From positions 1 to 38,492 of the forward strand of contig JBGSVW010000017.1 in assembly GCA_041752735.1 (NCBI GenBank): a stretch of DNA of 38,492 bases, written 5' to 3'. Each line of letters starts with the position of its first letter. Position 1 is the first letter of the stretch. The position numbers were made by a program, and so were the translations under genes. This DNA comes from UBA1422 sp041752735 (GTDB lineage Bacteria; Bacillota; Clostridia; Peptostreptococcales; Anaerovoracaceae). The notes below the pieces were generated by a model. The model searched no databases. It was not told the DNA's origin and saw only the letters and a list, made by a program, of their open reading frames with translations. Positions 8,009 through 17,871 of this stretch are shown in pieces.

Positions 8009-9022
8009 TTATTTTCGCTCAAGCGCTTTTAACCATTCACCATATCCCATTGCTTCCATTTCTTCTTTGGGGATAAAGCGTAGCGAAGCGCTATTGATGC
8101 AATATCGCAAGCCACCCATTTCTTTTGGCCCGTCAGTGAAAACATGACCTAGATGGGCATCCGCAAATTTGCTTCTGACTTCTGTTCGTCTCCGAAACAG
8201 TGAATTGTCCTCTTTTTCCACAATTATTTCATCATTGATCGGTTTTGAAAAACTAGGCCAACCACAACCTGAATCAAACTTGTCAGTGGATGCAAATAAG
8301 GGCTCACCGGATGTGACATCCACATAGATGCCTTCACGAAATAAATCATGGTATTCATTGCGAAATGGTGGTTCTGTGTCACTGTTCTGGGTCACATCAA
8401 ATTGTACGGGTGTTAAAATTCGTTTTAACTCCTCTTTGGTTTTTTTCTCGATTGGTGGATTTTTCTCCATAGCTTTATCCTCCAGAGCTTGCTTCTCTAT
8501 AGCTTTTTTGGCTTTTGCAAATTTATCACTTCCAATGTGGCAATATCCACCCGGATTATGATCTAAATACTTCTGATGGTAATCTTCTGCACTATAGTAT
8601 TGTGCAAGACCATTTACTTCAATGGCAATTGGTCTGTTATATTTCTCTTGTAACATAAGGATGGACTCACGAATGACAACTTCATCCTTAGCATCAATAT
8701 AGTATACTCCTGTTCTGTATTGGGTTCCCACATCATTTCCCTGTCTATTTATAGAAGTTGGATCAATGACCTCATAAAACTGAGCCAATAGAAAAGATAG
8801 GCTTATTACATCAGGGTTGTAAATAACTTTCACCGTTTCCGCGTGACCTGTATTTTTGTAGCATACTTCCTCGTAGCTTGGTGACTGGGTCATTCCATTT
8901 GCATATCCAACTTCAGTGGATACTACGCCTGGAATCAGTGATAAGTACTTCTCTAAGCCCCAAAAACAACCTCCTGCTAGATATAATTCCTTTAATTGAT
9001 TTGTCTGAGTCTCATGTTCCAT
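8009..9022 (-). CDS. msrAB: Bifunctional methionine sulfoxide reductase MsrA-MsrB
   Basis: A 337-residue cytoplasmic fusion repairing both S- and R-methionine sulfoxide. The MsrA half has the nucleophile in AGGCFWGLEKY (C19). The MsrB half has SGCGWPSFSKP and the catalytic Cys in RYCINSASLRF (about C308). The usual two zinc CxxC pairs of some MsrB enzymes are absent, as in the non-zinc group. ATG 9022 follows AAGGAGTG. There is no signal peptide. It is a stand-alone gene between the opp terminator and the cbi promoter. Confidence 0.96.
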   Translation of the reverse strand: MEHETQTNQLKELYLAGGCFWGLEKYLSLIPGVVSTEVGYANGMTQSPSYEEVCYKNTGHAETVKVIYNPDVISLSFLLAQFYEVIDPTSINRQGNDVGTQYRTGVYYIDAKDEVVIRESILMLQEKYNRPIAIEVNGLAQYYSAEDYHQKYLDHNPGGYCHIGSDKFAKAKKAIEKQALEDKAMEKNPPIEKKTKEELKRILTPVQFDVTQNSDTEPPFRNEYHDLFREGIYVDVTSGEPLFASTDKFDSGCGWPSFSKPINDEIIVEKEDNSLFRRRTEVRSKFADAHLGHVFTDGPKEMGGLRYCINSASLRFIPKEEMEAMGYGEWLKALERK

Positions 9023-9063
9023 GTTTCACTCCTTTTCAATGAAATATTCCTACTTTCATATAT

Positions 9064-9105
9064 AACAGAAAAAGAATAAGCCCGGCGAGAACTCGCCGGG
9101 CTTAT
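9064..9105 (-). terminator. Terminator of the opp operon
   Basis: A strong 14-bp GC-rich inverted repeat (9076-9089 with 9092-9105) just after the oppA stop is followed on the minus strand by TTCTTTTTCTG. Confidence 0.9.
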
Positions 9106-9112
9106 AGTTAAG

Positions 9113-10705
9113 TTACATGTCTGACGGAGTCGAATAGCCAAAGAAGAAGAATCCCAATGGGGTGTAGTACCAATTATCAATTCCCTGTACCATGTACGGT
9201 TGTACATAGAAGTAAATTGGGCCTACTACATAGTTATCCATGAGAATATCTTCTGCTTCATGCATCTTCGTCATTCTGGTTGCATTGTCTGTGCTGGATT
9301 TTACGTCCTTAACCAATTGGTCGTAAGTTGCATTTTTAAATTGTGCGTCATTGTTTCCGCTGGTGGTTGTCCACATGTCAATGAAGGATATGGGATCATT
9401 GAAGTCGGAAATCCAACCATTTCTAGCGATTTGATAGTCTCCGTTCTTTCTTGTTTCCAGGAATGTTCCCCATTCTTCATTGGCAATCGTTACTTTTACG
9501 CCCAGTTCTTCCTGCCACATCTGCTGCAATGCTTCAGCGATGGCACGATGTCTGTCGTCAGTGTTGTAAACGTATTCAACTGTCGGGAAGCCTTCACCAT
9601 CCGGATATCCTGCTTCAGCCAGGGCTGCCTTGGCTTCAGCTACATTGGCTGCATAATCTTCTTCTGCAGTCTTAATGTATGCGCCGCCAACGGTTCTGAA
9701 ATCATCTCCGGATGGACCTGCAGCATCGCTGATTCCTGAAGGAACATAGCCGGATGCCGGGAATTCTCCTGTTTTGGTGATTTCATTGATGATGAAGTTT
9801 CTGTCAATGGCTAGTGTGAATGCTTTTCTTACATTAACGTCTTTAAAGATGGGATCTTCTGTATTAAAGCAAACATAATAGGTTCCAAGATAGTCACCAA
9901 TCTGAAGTTGTCCGGATTCAAGCAGTGCATCGACTTCTTCCATCGGATACCCTTCATTGAAATTCAGAGTTCCGTCGTTGAAAGCAGCCAGTTGTGCATT
10001 GGCATCATCCATCAGATAGAAGTTGATGGTTTCGGGTCCAAGCATGTCATAGTCATAATACTGGTCATTTTTGACATAAGTAATTTTTGAGTTGTGTTCC
10101 CAAGCAGACATCTTATAGGGGCCATTGCCAATATAAGTTGCTGTGTCGAATGTCCACTGATCTCCCGCTTCTTCAATGATGTCTTGTCTAACTGGATAAG
10201 CAGCCGGGAATGCACATATTTCTAAGAAATATGGGACAGGATTCGGCAAGGTTACTACGAATGTCGCATCGTCTGGAGCTTCCCAGGTTGCGTTCAGGTC
10301 TGCTACAAGATAACCATAGTCTGCAGCCGTCTCGGGATCAACCAGTCTGTCCCAGGCATATTTGAAGTCGCCGGCAACAACTGCTTGGCCATCAGACCAT
10401 TTTGCATCATCTCTGATGGTAAAGGTATAAACCATGCCATCATCGGAAACAGTGTATTCAGCAGCCTGACCTTTATCGATGATTGCATTGCCTTCGCCAT
10501 CGTCAATCCATTTCATCAGCCCCTCAAATGAATGTTGCAACATAATTGCCCCATCCACTGCCGAATTCAAGGCAGGGTCGATGGTCATTGGTTCTGATGC
10601 GATACAGACATTAACCTCAAAGTCTTCGTTCGCAGTACCTCCTCCGCAGCCAGAAAGGCCGAAGATTAGGCTTAATGAAAGTAGCAAGATAAGTAATTTT
10701 TTCAT
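9113..10705 (-). CDS. oppA: Oligopeptide ABC transporter substrate-binding lipoprotein OppA
   Basis: A 530-residue SBP family 5 protein. It begins with a basic start, a leucine-rich hydrophobic core and the lipobox LSGC, so it should be a lipoprotein on the outer face of the membrane. The mature part has the family features FTIRDDAKWSDGQAV and YIGNGPYKMSAWEHN. ATG 10705 follows AGGAGGAAAAAGAG. It is the last gene of the opp operon, downstream of the ATPase genes, and is closed by a terminator. The peptide or solute specificity is not readable from the sequence. Confidence 0.95.
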   Translation of the reverse strand: MKKLLILLLSLSLIFGLSGCGGGTANEDFEVNVCIASEPMTIDPALNSAVDGAIMLQHSFEGLMKWIDDGEGNAIIDKGQAAEYTVSDDGMVYTFTIRDDAKWSDGQAVVAGDFKYAWDRLVDPETAADYGYLVADLNATWEAPDDATFVVTLPNPVPYFLEICAFPAAYPVRQDIIEEAGDQWTFDTATYIGNGPYKMSAWEHNSKITYVKNDQYYDYDMLGPETINFYLMDDANAQLAAFNDGTLNFNEGYPMEEVDALLESGQLQIGDYLGTYYVCFNTEDPIFKDVNVRKAFTLAIDRNFIINEITKTGEFPASGYVPSGISDAAGPSGDDFRTVGGAYIKTAEEDYAANVAEAKAALAEAGYPDGEGFPTVEYVYNTDDRHRAIAEALQQMWQEELGVKVTIANEEWGTFLETRKNGDYQIARNGWISDFNDPISFIDMWTTTSGNNDAQFKNATYDQLVKDVKSSTDNATRMTKMHEAEDILMDNYVVGPIYFYVQPYMVQGIDNWYYTPLGFFFFGYSTPSDM

Positions 10706-10766
10706 ATTCTCTTTTTCCTCCTATTCATAATCTATGGTAAACGCGTTTGTGCGTAGAACCATCTAA

Positions 10767-11738
10767 TTATTTGTCCATCAGGTGACAGGCGACGAAATGA
10801 TCCTTTTCAACCTCTTTGAACACAGGGATTAATTCACTGCAAATCGGCATTGCATAAGGGCACCGGGTATGGAATCTGCACCCAGTAGGCGGGTTCAAAG
10901 GCGAAGGAATGTCACCCTCCAACACAATTCGCTTTCTGGTTCTGCTAAGCTTCGGGTCAGGTACCGGCACGGCTGATAACAGCGTCTGGGTATAGGGGTG
11001 TAGTGCATGTCGGCTCAGCTCAAAGCTTTCGGCCAGCTCAACCATATTTCCAAGGTACATGACGCCAATCCGGTTGCTGATATGCCGTACCACAGAGATG
11101 TCATGTGCTATAAACAAATAGGTTAGCCCCAGTGACGATTGCATTTCTTCCAACATATTAACAATCTGGGATTGAATTGAAACATCCAATGCCGAGATGG
11201 GTTCATCGCAAACAATGAATTCAGGTTCCACCGATAAAGCACGGGCTATGCCAATTCGCTGTTGCTGTCCTCCTGAAAACTCGTGGGGAAAACGGTTTGC
11301 ATGCTCCGAATTTAATCCCACTTGAGATAGCAGACTGCGAATTCTGTCAGTATAATCTTTTTTGTTACTGCAAAGCTTATGGATTTCCAACGCCTCGCCA
11401 ACGATTTCCCCGACGGTCATTCTCGGGTTTAATGATGCAGATGGATCCTGAAATATAATTTGCATTTTTCTTCTGTATGGCATCATATTTACGTGAGTAA
11501 TATCTGTGCCCCCGTAGATAATCTGTCCGGAGGTTGGTTGATGAAGACGAATGATGGTACGCCCAAGTGTCGTTTTCCCACAGCCACTTTCTCCCACCAA
11601 TCCCAGGGTTTCACCCTTTCGAATAGCAAAGCTCACATCTTCAACTGCTTGCACGTTGGATTTTTTGAGAAATCCTGTTTTGATGGGGAAATATTTTTTG
11701 AGATTGGTTATCTCGATTAAATTCGTGTTGCTTACCAT
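10767..11738 (-). CDS. oppF: Oligopeptide ABC transporter ATPase OppF
   Basis: A 323-residue ABC ATPase with Walker A GESGCGKTTLGRT, signature FSGGQQQRIGIARAL, Walker B EFIVCDEPISALDVS and the C-terminal oligopeptide (HPY) extension with PPTGCRFHTRCPYAMPIC, which contains the cysteines that can bind an Fe-S cluster in OppD/DppD-type ATPases. ATG 11738 is chosen because the protein then begins with the normal MVSNTNLIEITNLKKYF; the open frame extends 28 codons upstream, but these overlap oppD and have no homology. It begins one base after the oppD stop. Confidence 0.93.
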   Translation of the reverse strand: MVSNTNLIEITNLKKYFPIKTGFLKKSNVQAVEDVSFAIRKGETLGLVGESGCGKTTLGRTIIRLHQPTSGQIIYGGTDITHVNMMPYRRKMQIIFQDPSASLNPRMTVGEIVGEALEIHKLCSNKKDYTDRIRSLLSQVGLNSEHANRFPHEFSGGQQQRIGIARALSVEPEFIVCDEPISALDVSIQSQIVNMLEEMQSSLGLTYLFIAHDISVVRHISNRIGVMYLGNMVELAESFELSRHALHPYTQTLLSAVPVPDPKLSRTRKRIVLEGDIPSPLNPPTGCRFHTRCPYAMPICSELIPVFKEVEKDHFVACHLMDK

Positions 11739-11739
11739 T

Positions 11740-12755
11740 TCACTCAATTTCCTCACCTCTTTCACATGCGACTTGCGCTTGCTCCACGTAAATCCAACAT
11801 GACGCACGATGACCTTCTGCAACCTGTATGAGTGGTGGATTTTCCCGTAAGCAAATATTCATACAGAACTCACATCGAGGTCCGAAGGGGCAACCCGCGG
11901 GTGGATTCAACATGTCCACCGGTGTGCCGTCGATGGGGATGAGTTTTTCATGGCTTGTTTCTTCGATGTTTGGCATAGACCGAAGCAATCCCATGGTATA
12001 TGGATGGTGTGCATTATAAAAGATGTCGTCCACCTTTCCTTGCTCAACAATTCTACCCGCATACATAACCGATACTCTATCGCAAATCTCTGCGACTACC
12101 CCTAGATTGTGTGTGATGAAAACGATTGACATCTGAGTTTTTTGTTGTAGGTCTTTCATTAGTTCCAAAATCTGAGCCTGGATTGTTACATCCAGCGCAG
12201 TCGTAGGTTCATCCGCAATAAGCAACTTAGGGTGGCAAATCAGCCCCATGGCAATCATGACACGTTGTCTCATACCACCGGACAGTTCATGTGGATATTG
12301 TGAAAATCGCTCTTCAACATTATTGATGCCAACCATGGTGAGCATTTCCAGCGCTCTACGTTTTGCCTCATCTTTGGGAATGGATTCATGACAACAGACC
12401 GCTTCGATGAGCTGATCACCCACAGTGTAAACCGGATTGAGACAAGTCATAGGGTTTTGAAATATCATACTGATTTCATTCCCTCGAAAATTTTGCATTT
12501 CTTTGTTGGAAAACTCCAGAACATTCCGCCCCTCGAAAAGGACTTCTCCTCCGGTGACTTTCCCTGGGCTTTGAAGCAATCCAATGATGGAATAGGCTTC
12601 TACACTCTTTCCGGAACCCGATTCTCCAACGATTCCCATAACTTCGTTATAACCGAGATCATAACTAATGCCACCCACGGCTTTGACTTCCCCGACAGGT
12701 GTAAAAAACGAAACGTGCAAGCCTTCACTTCCAGTATTTTTTTGTCGTTCATCAT
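11740..12755 (-). CDS. oppD: Oligopeptide ABC transporter ATPase OppD, with apparent frameshift near the start
   Basis: The long frame (11740-12720) encodes an ABC ATPase with Walker A GESGSGKSVEAYS, signature LSGGMRQRVMIAMGL, Walker B LLIADEPTTALDV and a Cys-containing C-terminal extension. It has no ATG: its first possible start is a TTG in the middle of what should be strand beta-1. Seven bases after an AGGAGG on the minus strand, ATG 12755/12752 opens the expected N-terminus MNDKKILEVK, which runs one base out of phase with LHVSFFTPVGEVKAV. Restoring one base (probably GG to GGG at about 12721-12723) gives a normal OppD start. This is either a sequencing error or an inactivating mutation; the rest of the gene is intact. 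Confidence 0.85.
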
Positions 12756-12761
12756 TGCCTC

Positions 12762-13877
12762 CTATCTCTTCAGCCGCGGATCAAGCGCATCTCTCAGTCC
12801 ATCTCCCAACAAGTTGAAAGACAGGATTAAAACGGATAAGAGTACGGAAGGAATAATCAACCTGAATGTATAGGAATAGATGCCGCCGATTGCATCTGCT
12901 GCCATGGACCCCAACGAGGTCAACGGCGCGGAAACCCCAAGTCCCAGAAAGGATAAGAAAGATTCCAAGAAGATGGCAGAAGGCACTTGCATGCAAGTTG
13001 TGACAATGAGTTGACCAATACAATTTGGGAGCAAATGCTTCATGATAATTCTTCTGTTGGAGGCACCCAAAGCGTTTGCAGCCATGACGAATTCTTGGTT
13101 TTTGAGCATCAACACTTGCCCACGGATAATACGACTTGTGCCTACCCAATAGAGCAACGCGAAGGCGATGAAAATGCCAATCAGTGGCGCCCCCAGAACA
13201 TTTACAAAGTCTGAGAACCCAGAGTTGGGATTTTTGTTGATAAACGCAGTCAAGGCCGGCTTCATAGAAGATGCCAGTAGCAAGACTATTAGGATATCGG
13301 GTACCGAGTACAACAATTCTACAAAGCGCATCATAAAATCATCGACACGTCCACCCACATAGCCTGAAATAGAGCCATACAGCGCGCCGATGACCAGTAC
13401 AATCAAGCTTGCAGTAAATCCGATGATCATGGAAACCTGAGTACCTTTCATCAGTCGCACCATCATGTCCCGGCCAAGATTGTCTGTGCCAAAGGGATGA
13501 TCGAAATTACAGAAATCCTCATGGGTTGCCAAATATTCCGCATCCGGCTCCTGCCAGAACGGCGGACAGTTTTCGTGGCCCCTTGTCTGCTGTGAATAGG
13601 TGTAATCCGAGAAAAATGGTCCAATGAATGCAAATAGAATCAAGAATATGATGCAATATAATGCGAACATGGCTACCTTGTTTTTCTTCAGACGTCGCCA
13701 TGCGTCCTGCCAATAGGACATGGAAGGCTTGTTTTCAATGAAGCTCTCTTTAGCTGCTGCATCCGCAAGCTCAAAGTCCCCATCCTGGATTTTTAAGTCA
13801 GGCTTCTGATCAATTAGGCAGTCTGCATCTATATGGAAACTAGGCAATGTGATGTGCCCGTATTTTCTAGTGTTCAT
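12762..13877 (-). CDS. oppC: Oligopeptide ABC transporter permease OppC
   Basis: A 371-residue inner-membrane permease. A long hydrophilic N-terminal extension of about 70 residues precedes the first helix (KNKVAMFALYCIIFLILF). The DPP permease core has HPFGTDNLGRDMMVR and the EAA loop NALGASNRRIIMKHLLPN that contacts the ATPases. It ends with the typical GDGLRDALDPRLKR. The extension is longer than in E. coli OppC but similar ones occur in Firmicutes. The start overlaps the oppB stop by one base (TAATG). Confidence 0.95.
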   Translation of the reverse strand: MNTRKYGHITLPSFHIDADCLIDQKPDLKIQDGDFELADAAAKESFIENKPSMSYWQDAWRRLKKNKVAMFALYCIIFLILFAFIGPFFSDYTYSQQTRGHENCPPFWQEPDAEYLATHEDFCNFDHPFGTDNLGRDMMVRLMKGTQVSMIIGFTASLIVLVIGALYGSISGYVGGRVDDFMMRFVELLYSVPDILIVLLLASSMKPALTAFINKNPNSGFSDFVNVLGAPLIGIFIAFALLYWVGTSRIIRGQVLMLKNQEFVMAANALGASNRRIIMKHLLPNCIGQLIVTTCMQVPSAIFLESFLSFLGLGVSAPLTSLGSMAADAIGGIYSYTFRLIIPSVLLSVLILSFNLLGDGLRDALDPRLKR

Positions 13878-14808
13878 TACTCCACCTCCCCTGTAATATC
13901 AATTCGCGGATCGATGAATTTGTAGATGATGTCCACGAGAAGGTTCATTGTAATCAACAATGCCGCATAAAAAACGGTAGTTGCCATGATGATGGGATAA
14001 TCTCTGCCGATGATGCTTTGAATATAATATCTCCCCAGTCCCGGAATATTGAAAACAGATTCAATGACAAAACTACCGGTGATAATGCCAGCAGTTAGAG
14101 GACCAAGATATGTAATAACAGGAATCACAGAGTTGCGAAGTGCATGTTTAAAAATAATCTTTGTTGGAGAGACACCCTTCGCCCGAGCAGTTCGGATGTA
14201 CTCTTGATGAATTACATCCAGCATGGAAGATCGGGTCAATCGGGCAATATAGCTCATAGGATAGAATGACAAAGCAAAACAAGGTAGAATGTAGCTTTGC
14301 CAGGATGATAAGCCTAATGTGGGTAAGATATTAAAGTAGACCCCAAAAATTACTAATAATATTGAGGCCAACACAAAACTTGGTATTGCGATGCCAAGGG
14401 TTGTGATGACCTGAAGCAGACTATCCAGCCAGTGTCCCCTATGATATGCAGCTACACACCCCAATGGAATTCCAAGCAACACAGCAATTCCCAAAGCAAT
14501 AAAACCTAGCTTTGCAGAAGTTGGAAACAAATCCGTTATGATATCCGCCACAGGTCGGTTTTTTTGAAGCCGGAACGAAACACCCAAATCACCCTTTGCA
14601 AAATCGGAAATCCAGGTGACCATTTGTATCCCCAAAGGTTTATCTAGACCGTATTTTGCTTCCATTGCCTCAAGCACCTCAGGTGAGGGTGCTTTTTCAC
14701 TAAGAAATGGTCCACCGGGAACCAAGTTCATCAGTAAAATGTTAAACAGGCAATAATCAACAGAGTTGCAACTGACATTGTAAGACGTCTGAACAAAAAT
14801 CGAATCAT
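13877..14808 (-). CDS. oppB: Oligopeptide ABC transporter permease OppB, with apparent frameshift near residue 24
   Basis: The uninterrupted frame (13877-14731) begins inside the protein at MNLVPGGPFLSEKAPSPEV, which in OppB follows the first membrane helix. The missing start lies in another phase: ATG 14808, eight bases after GGAGAAG, encodes MIRFLFRRLTMSVATLLIIA and then reaches TGA. Adding one base to the T-run at 14736-14739 joins the two into a normal OppB of about 310 residues. The core has the EAA loop RAKGVSPTKIIFKHALRNS and the ending IDPRID. As with oppD, this is a sequencing error or a real null allele. Confidence 0.85.
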
Positions 14809-14850
14809 ATTGTCTTCTCCGTTCTATTTGTCACATTTACCGTTGATTCC

Positions 14851-14878
14851 ATTATACTCAAATGTAAAAGAAATACAA
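14851..14878 (-). promoter_or_regulatory. Probable promoter of the opp operon
   Basis: On the minus strand TTGTAT (14873-14878) and TATAAT (14851-14856) are 16 bases apart, about 43 bases upstream of the oppB ATG. Confidence 0.6.
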
Positions 14879-14913
14879 TGTTTGTTCCGGATTTATCAGA
14901 AAATTCCAATCAA

Positions 14914-16185
14914 TTATACTTCTCTCTCCAATAGTTCCTCGAAGGTCTGTCGACGAACCACCAATCGGTCTTGCCCAGCGGCAATAAACACTACCGGCAG
15001 CATGGGAATTTTATTATAATTGCTTGCCATGGGATAGCAATAAGCTCCCGTTGAGTAGATTATTGCCAAGTCCCCGCGTATCGGAGATTTCACCGTAATA
15101 TCCCTGATCAAAACATCCCCGGACTCGCAACATTTGCCACAGATGGTAACGGTCTCCTCTCGGTCGGAGCTGGTATTAATATGGCATTCGTAAGGTGCAT
15201 CATACAACGCAGTTCGGATATTGTCAGTCATCCCACCATCTACTGAAACATATTTACGAACACCGGGAATGCTTTTGATGGCTCCAACCCGATACAACGT
15301 CACCCCAGCATTTGCTACAATGCTTCGGCCGGGTTCAATGGCTACCGTTGGTCGATCCAATCCGGTGTCTGCAGCCCACGTCTCAATCTGATTCATAATT
15401 GGATCCATAAAGAACGAGTATGGTTTTTCCAAGTCTTCATCGGTATATCGGATGCCAAATCCCCCACCAATATTAATTTCTTGCGTTGAAAATTTAAACC
15501 TATTGTGGAAATCCGACATGATTTTAAGCACTACACTCACTGCCTGAAGGTAAGTGCTGTTTTCATGTAACTGTGACCCAATATGAATGTGAAACCCCAA
15601 CAACTCAACCCATTCGGAAGCCTGTATCTTTAAAAACACCTGCTCCAGCATCTCGCCATGAAGGGGTATGCCAAATTTTGAATCAACATTGCCGGTGGAA
15701 ATAAACTGGTGGGTGTGGGAATCCACTCCAGGCGAAATCCGCAATAGGACTTTCATTTTCTTTCCGGCAGAGCTACAAGCATCTTCAATCAGTTGAAGTT
15801 CGTCGGCACCGTCAATGATAATTCGCCCAACCCCACAATCCACTGCCATCTTGATTTCATCCATGGACTTATTGTTCCCGTTGAATTCTATCCGTTCCAC
15901 CGGGAAGCCCGCCTTCATCGCGGTGTAAAGTTCTCCACCGGAAACCACATCCAAGCCAAGCCCCTCTTCTTCTAAAACCCTGCACATGGCAATGGGTAAA
16001 AAGGCTTTTCCAGCATAAGCAGCACGGACATTTTCATACCTGTCCAAAAACTGTTCCCGAAGTTCTCTAATCTTAAATCGGATTGAATCTTCACTGAACA
16101 CCATTAAAGGGGTTCCGTATTTTTCGGCCAACATTTCTGTGCTTACACCATCGATGACTAATTCATTGCCTATGATCTGATACAT
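14914..16185 (-). CDS. lysA: Diaminopimelate decarboxylase LysA
   Basis: A 423-residue PLP enzyme of fold type III that converts meso-diaminopimelate to L-lysine. The PLP lysine is K60 in AAYAGKAF. The conserved HIHIGSQL, NIGGGFGIRY, EPGRSIVANAG and CGKCCESGDVL motifs are all present; the last holds the active-site Cys of the partner subunit. It is the third gene of the dapA-dapB-lysA operon, 55 bases after dapB, and completes the end of lysine synthesis under the lysine riboswitch upstream of dapA. Confidence 0.97.
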   Translation of the reverse strand: MYQIIGNELVIDGVSTEMLAEKYGTPLMVFSEDSIRFKIRELREQFLDRYENVRAAYAGKAFLPIAMCRVLEEEGLGLDVVSGGELYTAMKAGFPVERIEFNGNNKSMDEIKMAVDCGVGRIIIDGADELQLIEDACSSAGKKMKVLLRISPGVDSHTHQFISTGNVDSKFGIPLHGEMLEQVFLKIQASEWVELLGFHIHIGSQLHENSTYLQAVSVVLKIMSDFHNRFKFSTQEINIGGGFGIRYTDEDLEKPYSFFMDPIMNQIETWAADTGLDRPTVAIEPGRSIVANAGVTLYRVGAIKSIPGVRKYVSVDGGMTDNIRTALYDAPYECHINTSSDREETVTICGKCCESGDVLIRDITVKSPIRGDLAIIYSTGAYCYPMASNYNKIPMLPVVFIAAGQDRLVVRRQTFEELLEREV

Positions 16186-16240
16186 TTTTTACTCACTTTC
16201 CTATATCTCTTTGGATTCAATTTTTACTCACAACTAATGA

Positions 16241-16948
16241 TTACTCCACAATTAAATCTTTCATGGAATATTGCCCCGGTGCCTTGCCCACCAGAAAAGC
16301 CGCCGCCTTTAACGCACCTTGGGCAAAGACATCCCGTGACAATGCGGTGTGTTTCAACTCTATGATTTCGTCCGGTCCGGCAAAAATTACCGTGTGTTCA
16401 CCAGGAATGGTTCCTGCACGCAAGGATGTTATACCGATTTCTTTTCCTTCTTGGCTGCATGCCCTAGCCACCTCGCCCAACTGCAACGCGGTACCGCTTG
16501 GCGCATCTTTTTTCTCCCGGTGATGCTTATCTATGATTTCCACATCGAAGTTCTGTTGTAGCACTGGCATGATTAGTTCCATACATGCAGCGATCAGATT
16601 GATTCCAATGGAAAAATTAGGTGCCTGAAAGATGGGAATCTGAAGGGATGCCTCCTTGATTTGAAGCTGCTCAGAATCCGTCAGGCCGGTGGAAGCCAAG
16701 ACCAAAGGCAAGTTCCGCGCCTTAGCGAAATTCAACACCGTAGGAATGGCATCATGGCTGGAAAAATCTATGATGACGTCTCCGAGAATAGGTCCTTGTG
16801 TGATGGGAAAATAGACAGGAAATTTATGTGGACCTTCTTGGTTTCTGTCCACTCCATAAGCAATCTTCATGTCCGGGAAAGTCTCTGCAACCATTGCAAC
16901 AGTCCGGCCCATTTTGCCGTGGCATCCATGTAATATAATATCAGTCAT
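16241..16948 (-). CDS. dapB: 4-hydroxy-tetrahydrodipicolinate reductase DapB
   Basis: A 235-residue NAD(P)H-dependent reductase, the second committed step of the diaminopimelate pathway. The nucleotide-binding loop is GCHGKMG (residues 8-14). The catalytic segment is EIIDKHHREKKDAPSGTALQL, with the HH pair and Lys that bind substrate. The usual ASTG motif appears as LASTGL. It is slightly shorter than E. coli DapB, as in many Clostridia. It follows dapA after 9 bases and precedes lysA. Confidence 0.96.
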   Translation of the reverse strand: MTDIILHGCHGKMGRTVAMVAETFPDMKIAYGVDRNQEGPHKFPVYFPITQGPILGDVIIDFSSHDAIPTVLNFAKARNLPLVLASTGLTDSEQLQIKEASLQIPIFQAPNFSIGINLIAACMELIMPVLQQNFDVEIIDKHHREKKDAPSGTALQLGEVARACSQEGKEIGITSLRAGTIPGEHTVIFAGPDEIIELKHTALSRDVFAQGALKAAAFLVGKAPGQYSMKDLIVE

Positions 16949-16957
16949 TATCTTCTC

Positions 16958-17839
16958 CTATATCAATCCTGCAAGTGTCAGCTCTGTCTGAATCCGTCTC
17001 GCAACCTCTGGGCTGGGTGGACACAGGGGTAGACGATAGTTGGGTTCAATAAGACCCATCATAGCCAAGGCCGCTTTGACCGGAATCGGATTTACATCGG
17101 CAAAAAGGCTGTCAATCAAGGGTTTCATTCCCAGTTGCAAAGTCCGAGCTGTTCTTAAATCGTTATTTAAAAAACTTGACGAAAGCTCCACGGATGCCCG
17201 GGGCATGATGTTTGCGATAACCGAAATGTATCCAATTCCCCCAAGTGACATCAACGGCAGAACCATATCATCATTTCCTGAGTAGACTGCAAAGTCTTCT
17301 GACACCAATCTACAGATTTCTGCCACCTGGGCAATATTTCCGCTTGCTTCTTTAATTCCCACAATGTTCGGATGTTTTGCCAGCGTGGCAACTGTTTGAG
17401 GCTCAATGTTCACACCGGTACGCCCCGGCACTGAATATAGCAAGCAAGGAATCCCAACGGCATTTGCCGTGGCAACATAGTGTTCGATCAAACCCTGCTG
17501 GGAGCATTTGTTGTAATAGGGGGTAACCAGAAGTAATCCATCCACACCGGTTTCTTCAATTCGTCTCGCAAGATTAATTCCATGTCTGGTATCATTGCTA
17601 CCTGCCCCTCCAATCACCGGCACACGGCCAGCCACAACATCTACACAAAAACGAATGGTTTCTACATGTTGGTCGTCGTCCAGGCAAGAAGCCTCACCTG
17701 TAGTGCCACATGCGATAATTGCATCGATTCCTTCAGCGATCTGCCAATTGATTAGATCTCTAAATCGTTCCTCATCCAAGCTTTCATCGTCTCTGAAGGG
17801 TGTTACAATCGCAACCCCGCATCCTCTGAAAATTTCCAT
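16958..17839 (-). CDS. dapA: 4-hydroxy-tetrahydrodipicolinate synthase DapA
   Basis: A 293-residue TIM-barrel aldolase condensing pyruvate with aspartate semialdehyde. It has GTTGEASCL (residues 45-53), the Schiff-base Lys163 in VGIKEASGN, and the active-site Tyr in LLYSVPGR (Y135, with Ser where Asn is more usual). ATG 17839 is chosen because AAGGAGAAAAA precedes it; the 21-codon upstream extension runs back into the riboswitch expression platform. It is the first gene of the lysine operon. Confidence 0.97.
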   Translation of the reverse strand: MEIFRGCGVAIVTPFRDDESLDEERFRDLINWQIAEGIDAIIACGTTGEASCLDDDQHVETIRFCVDVVAGRVPVIGGAGSNDTRHGINLARRIEETGVDGLLLVTPYYNKCSQQGLIEHYVATANAVGIPCLLYSVPGRTGVNIEPQTVATLAKHPNIVGIKEASGNIAQVAEICRLVSEDFAVYSGNDDMVLPLMSLGGIGYISVIANIMPRASVELSSSFLNNDLRTARTLQLGMKPLIDSLFADVNPIPVKAALAMMGLIEPNYRLPLCPPSPEVARRIQTELTLAGLI

Positions 17840-17871
17840 TTTTTCTCCTTTCTCATTCTGTGTTTTGCAAT

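Noticed and set aside
9200..9739. 179-codon plus-strand ORF inside oppA
   Set aside because: Antisense shadow of a clear OppA sequence; its composition is Cys- and Ile-rich without motifs.
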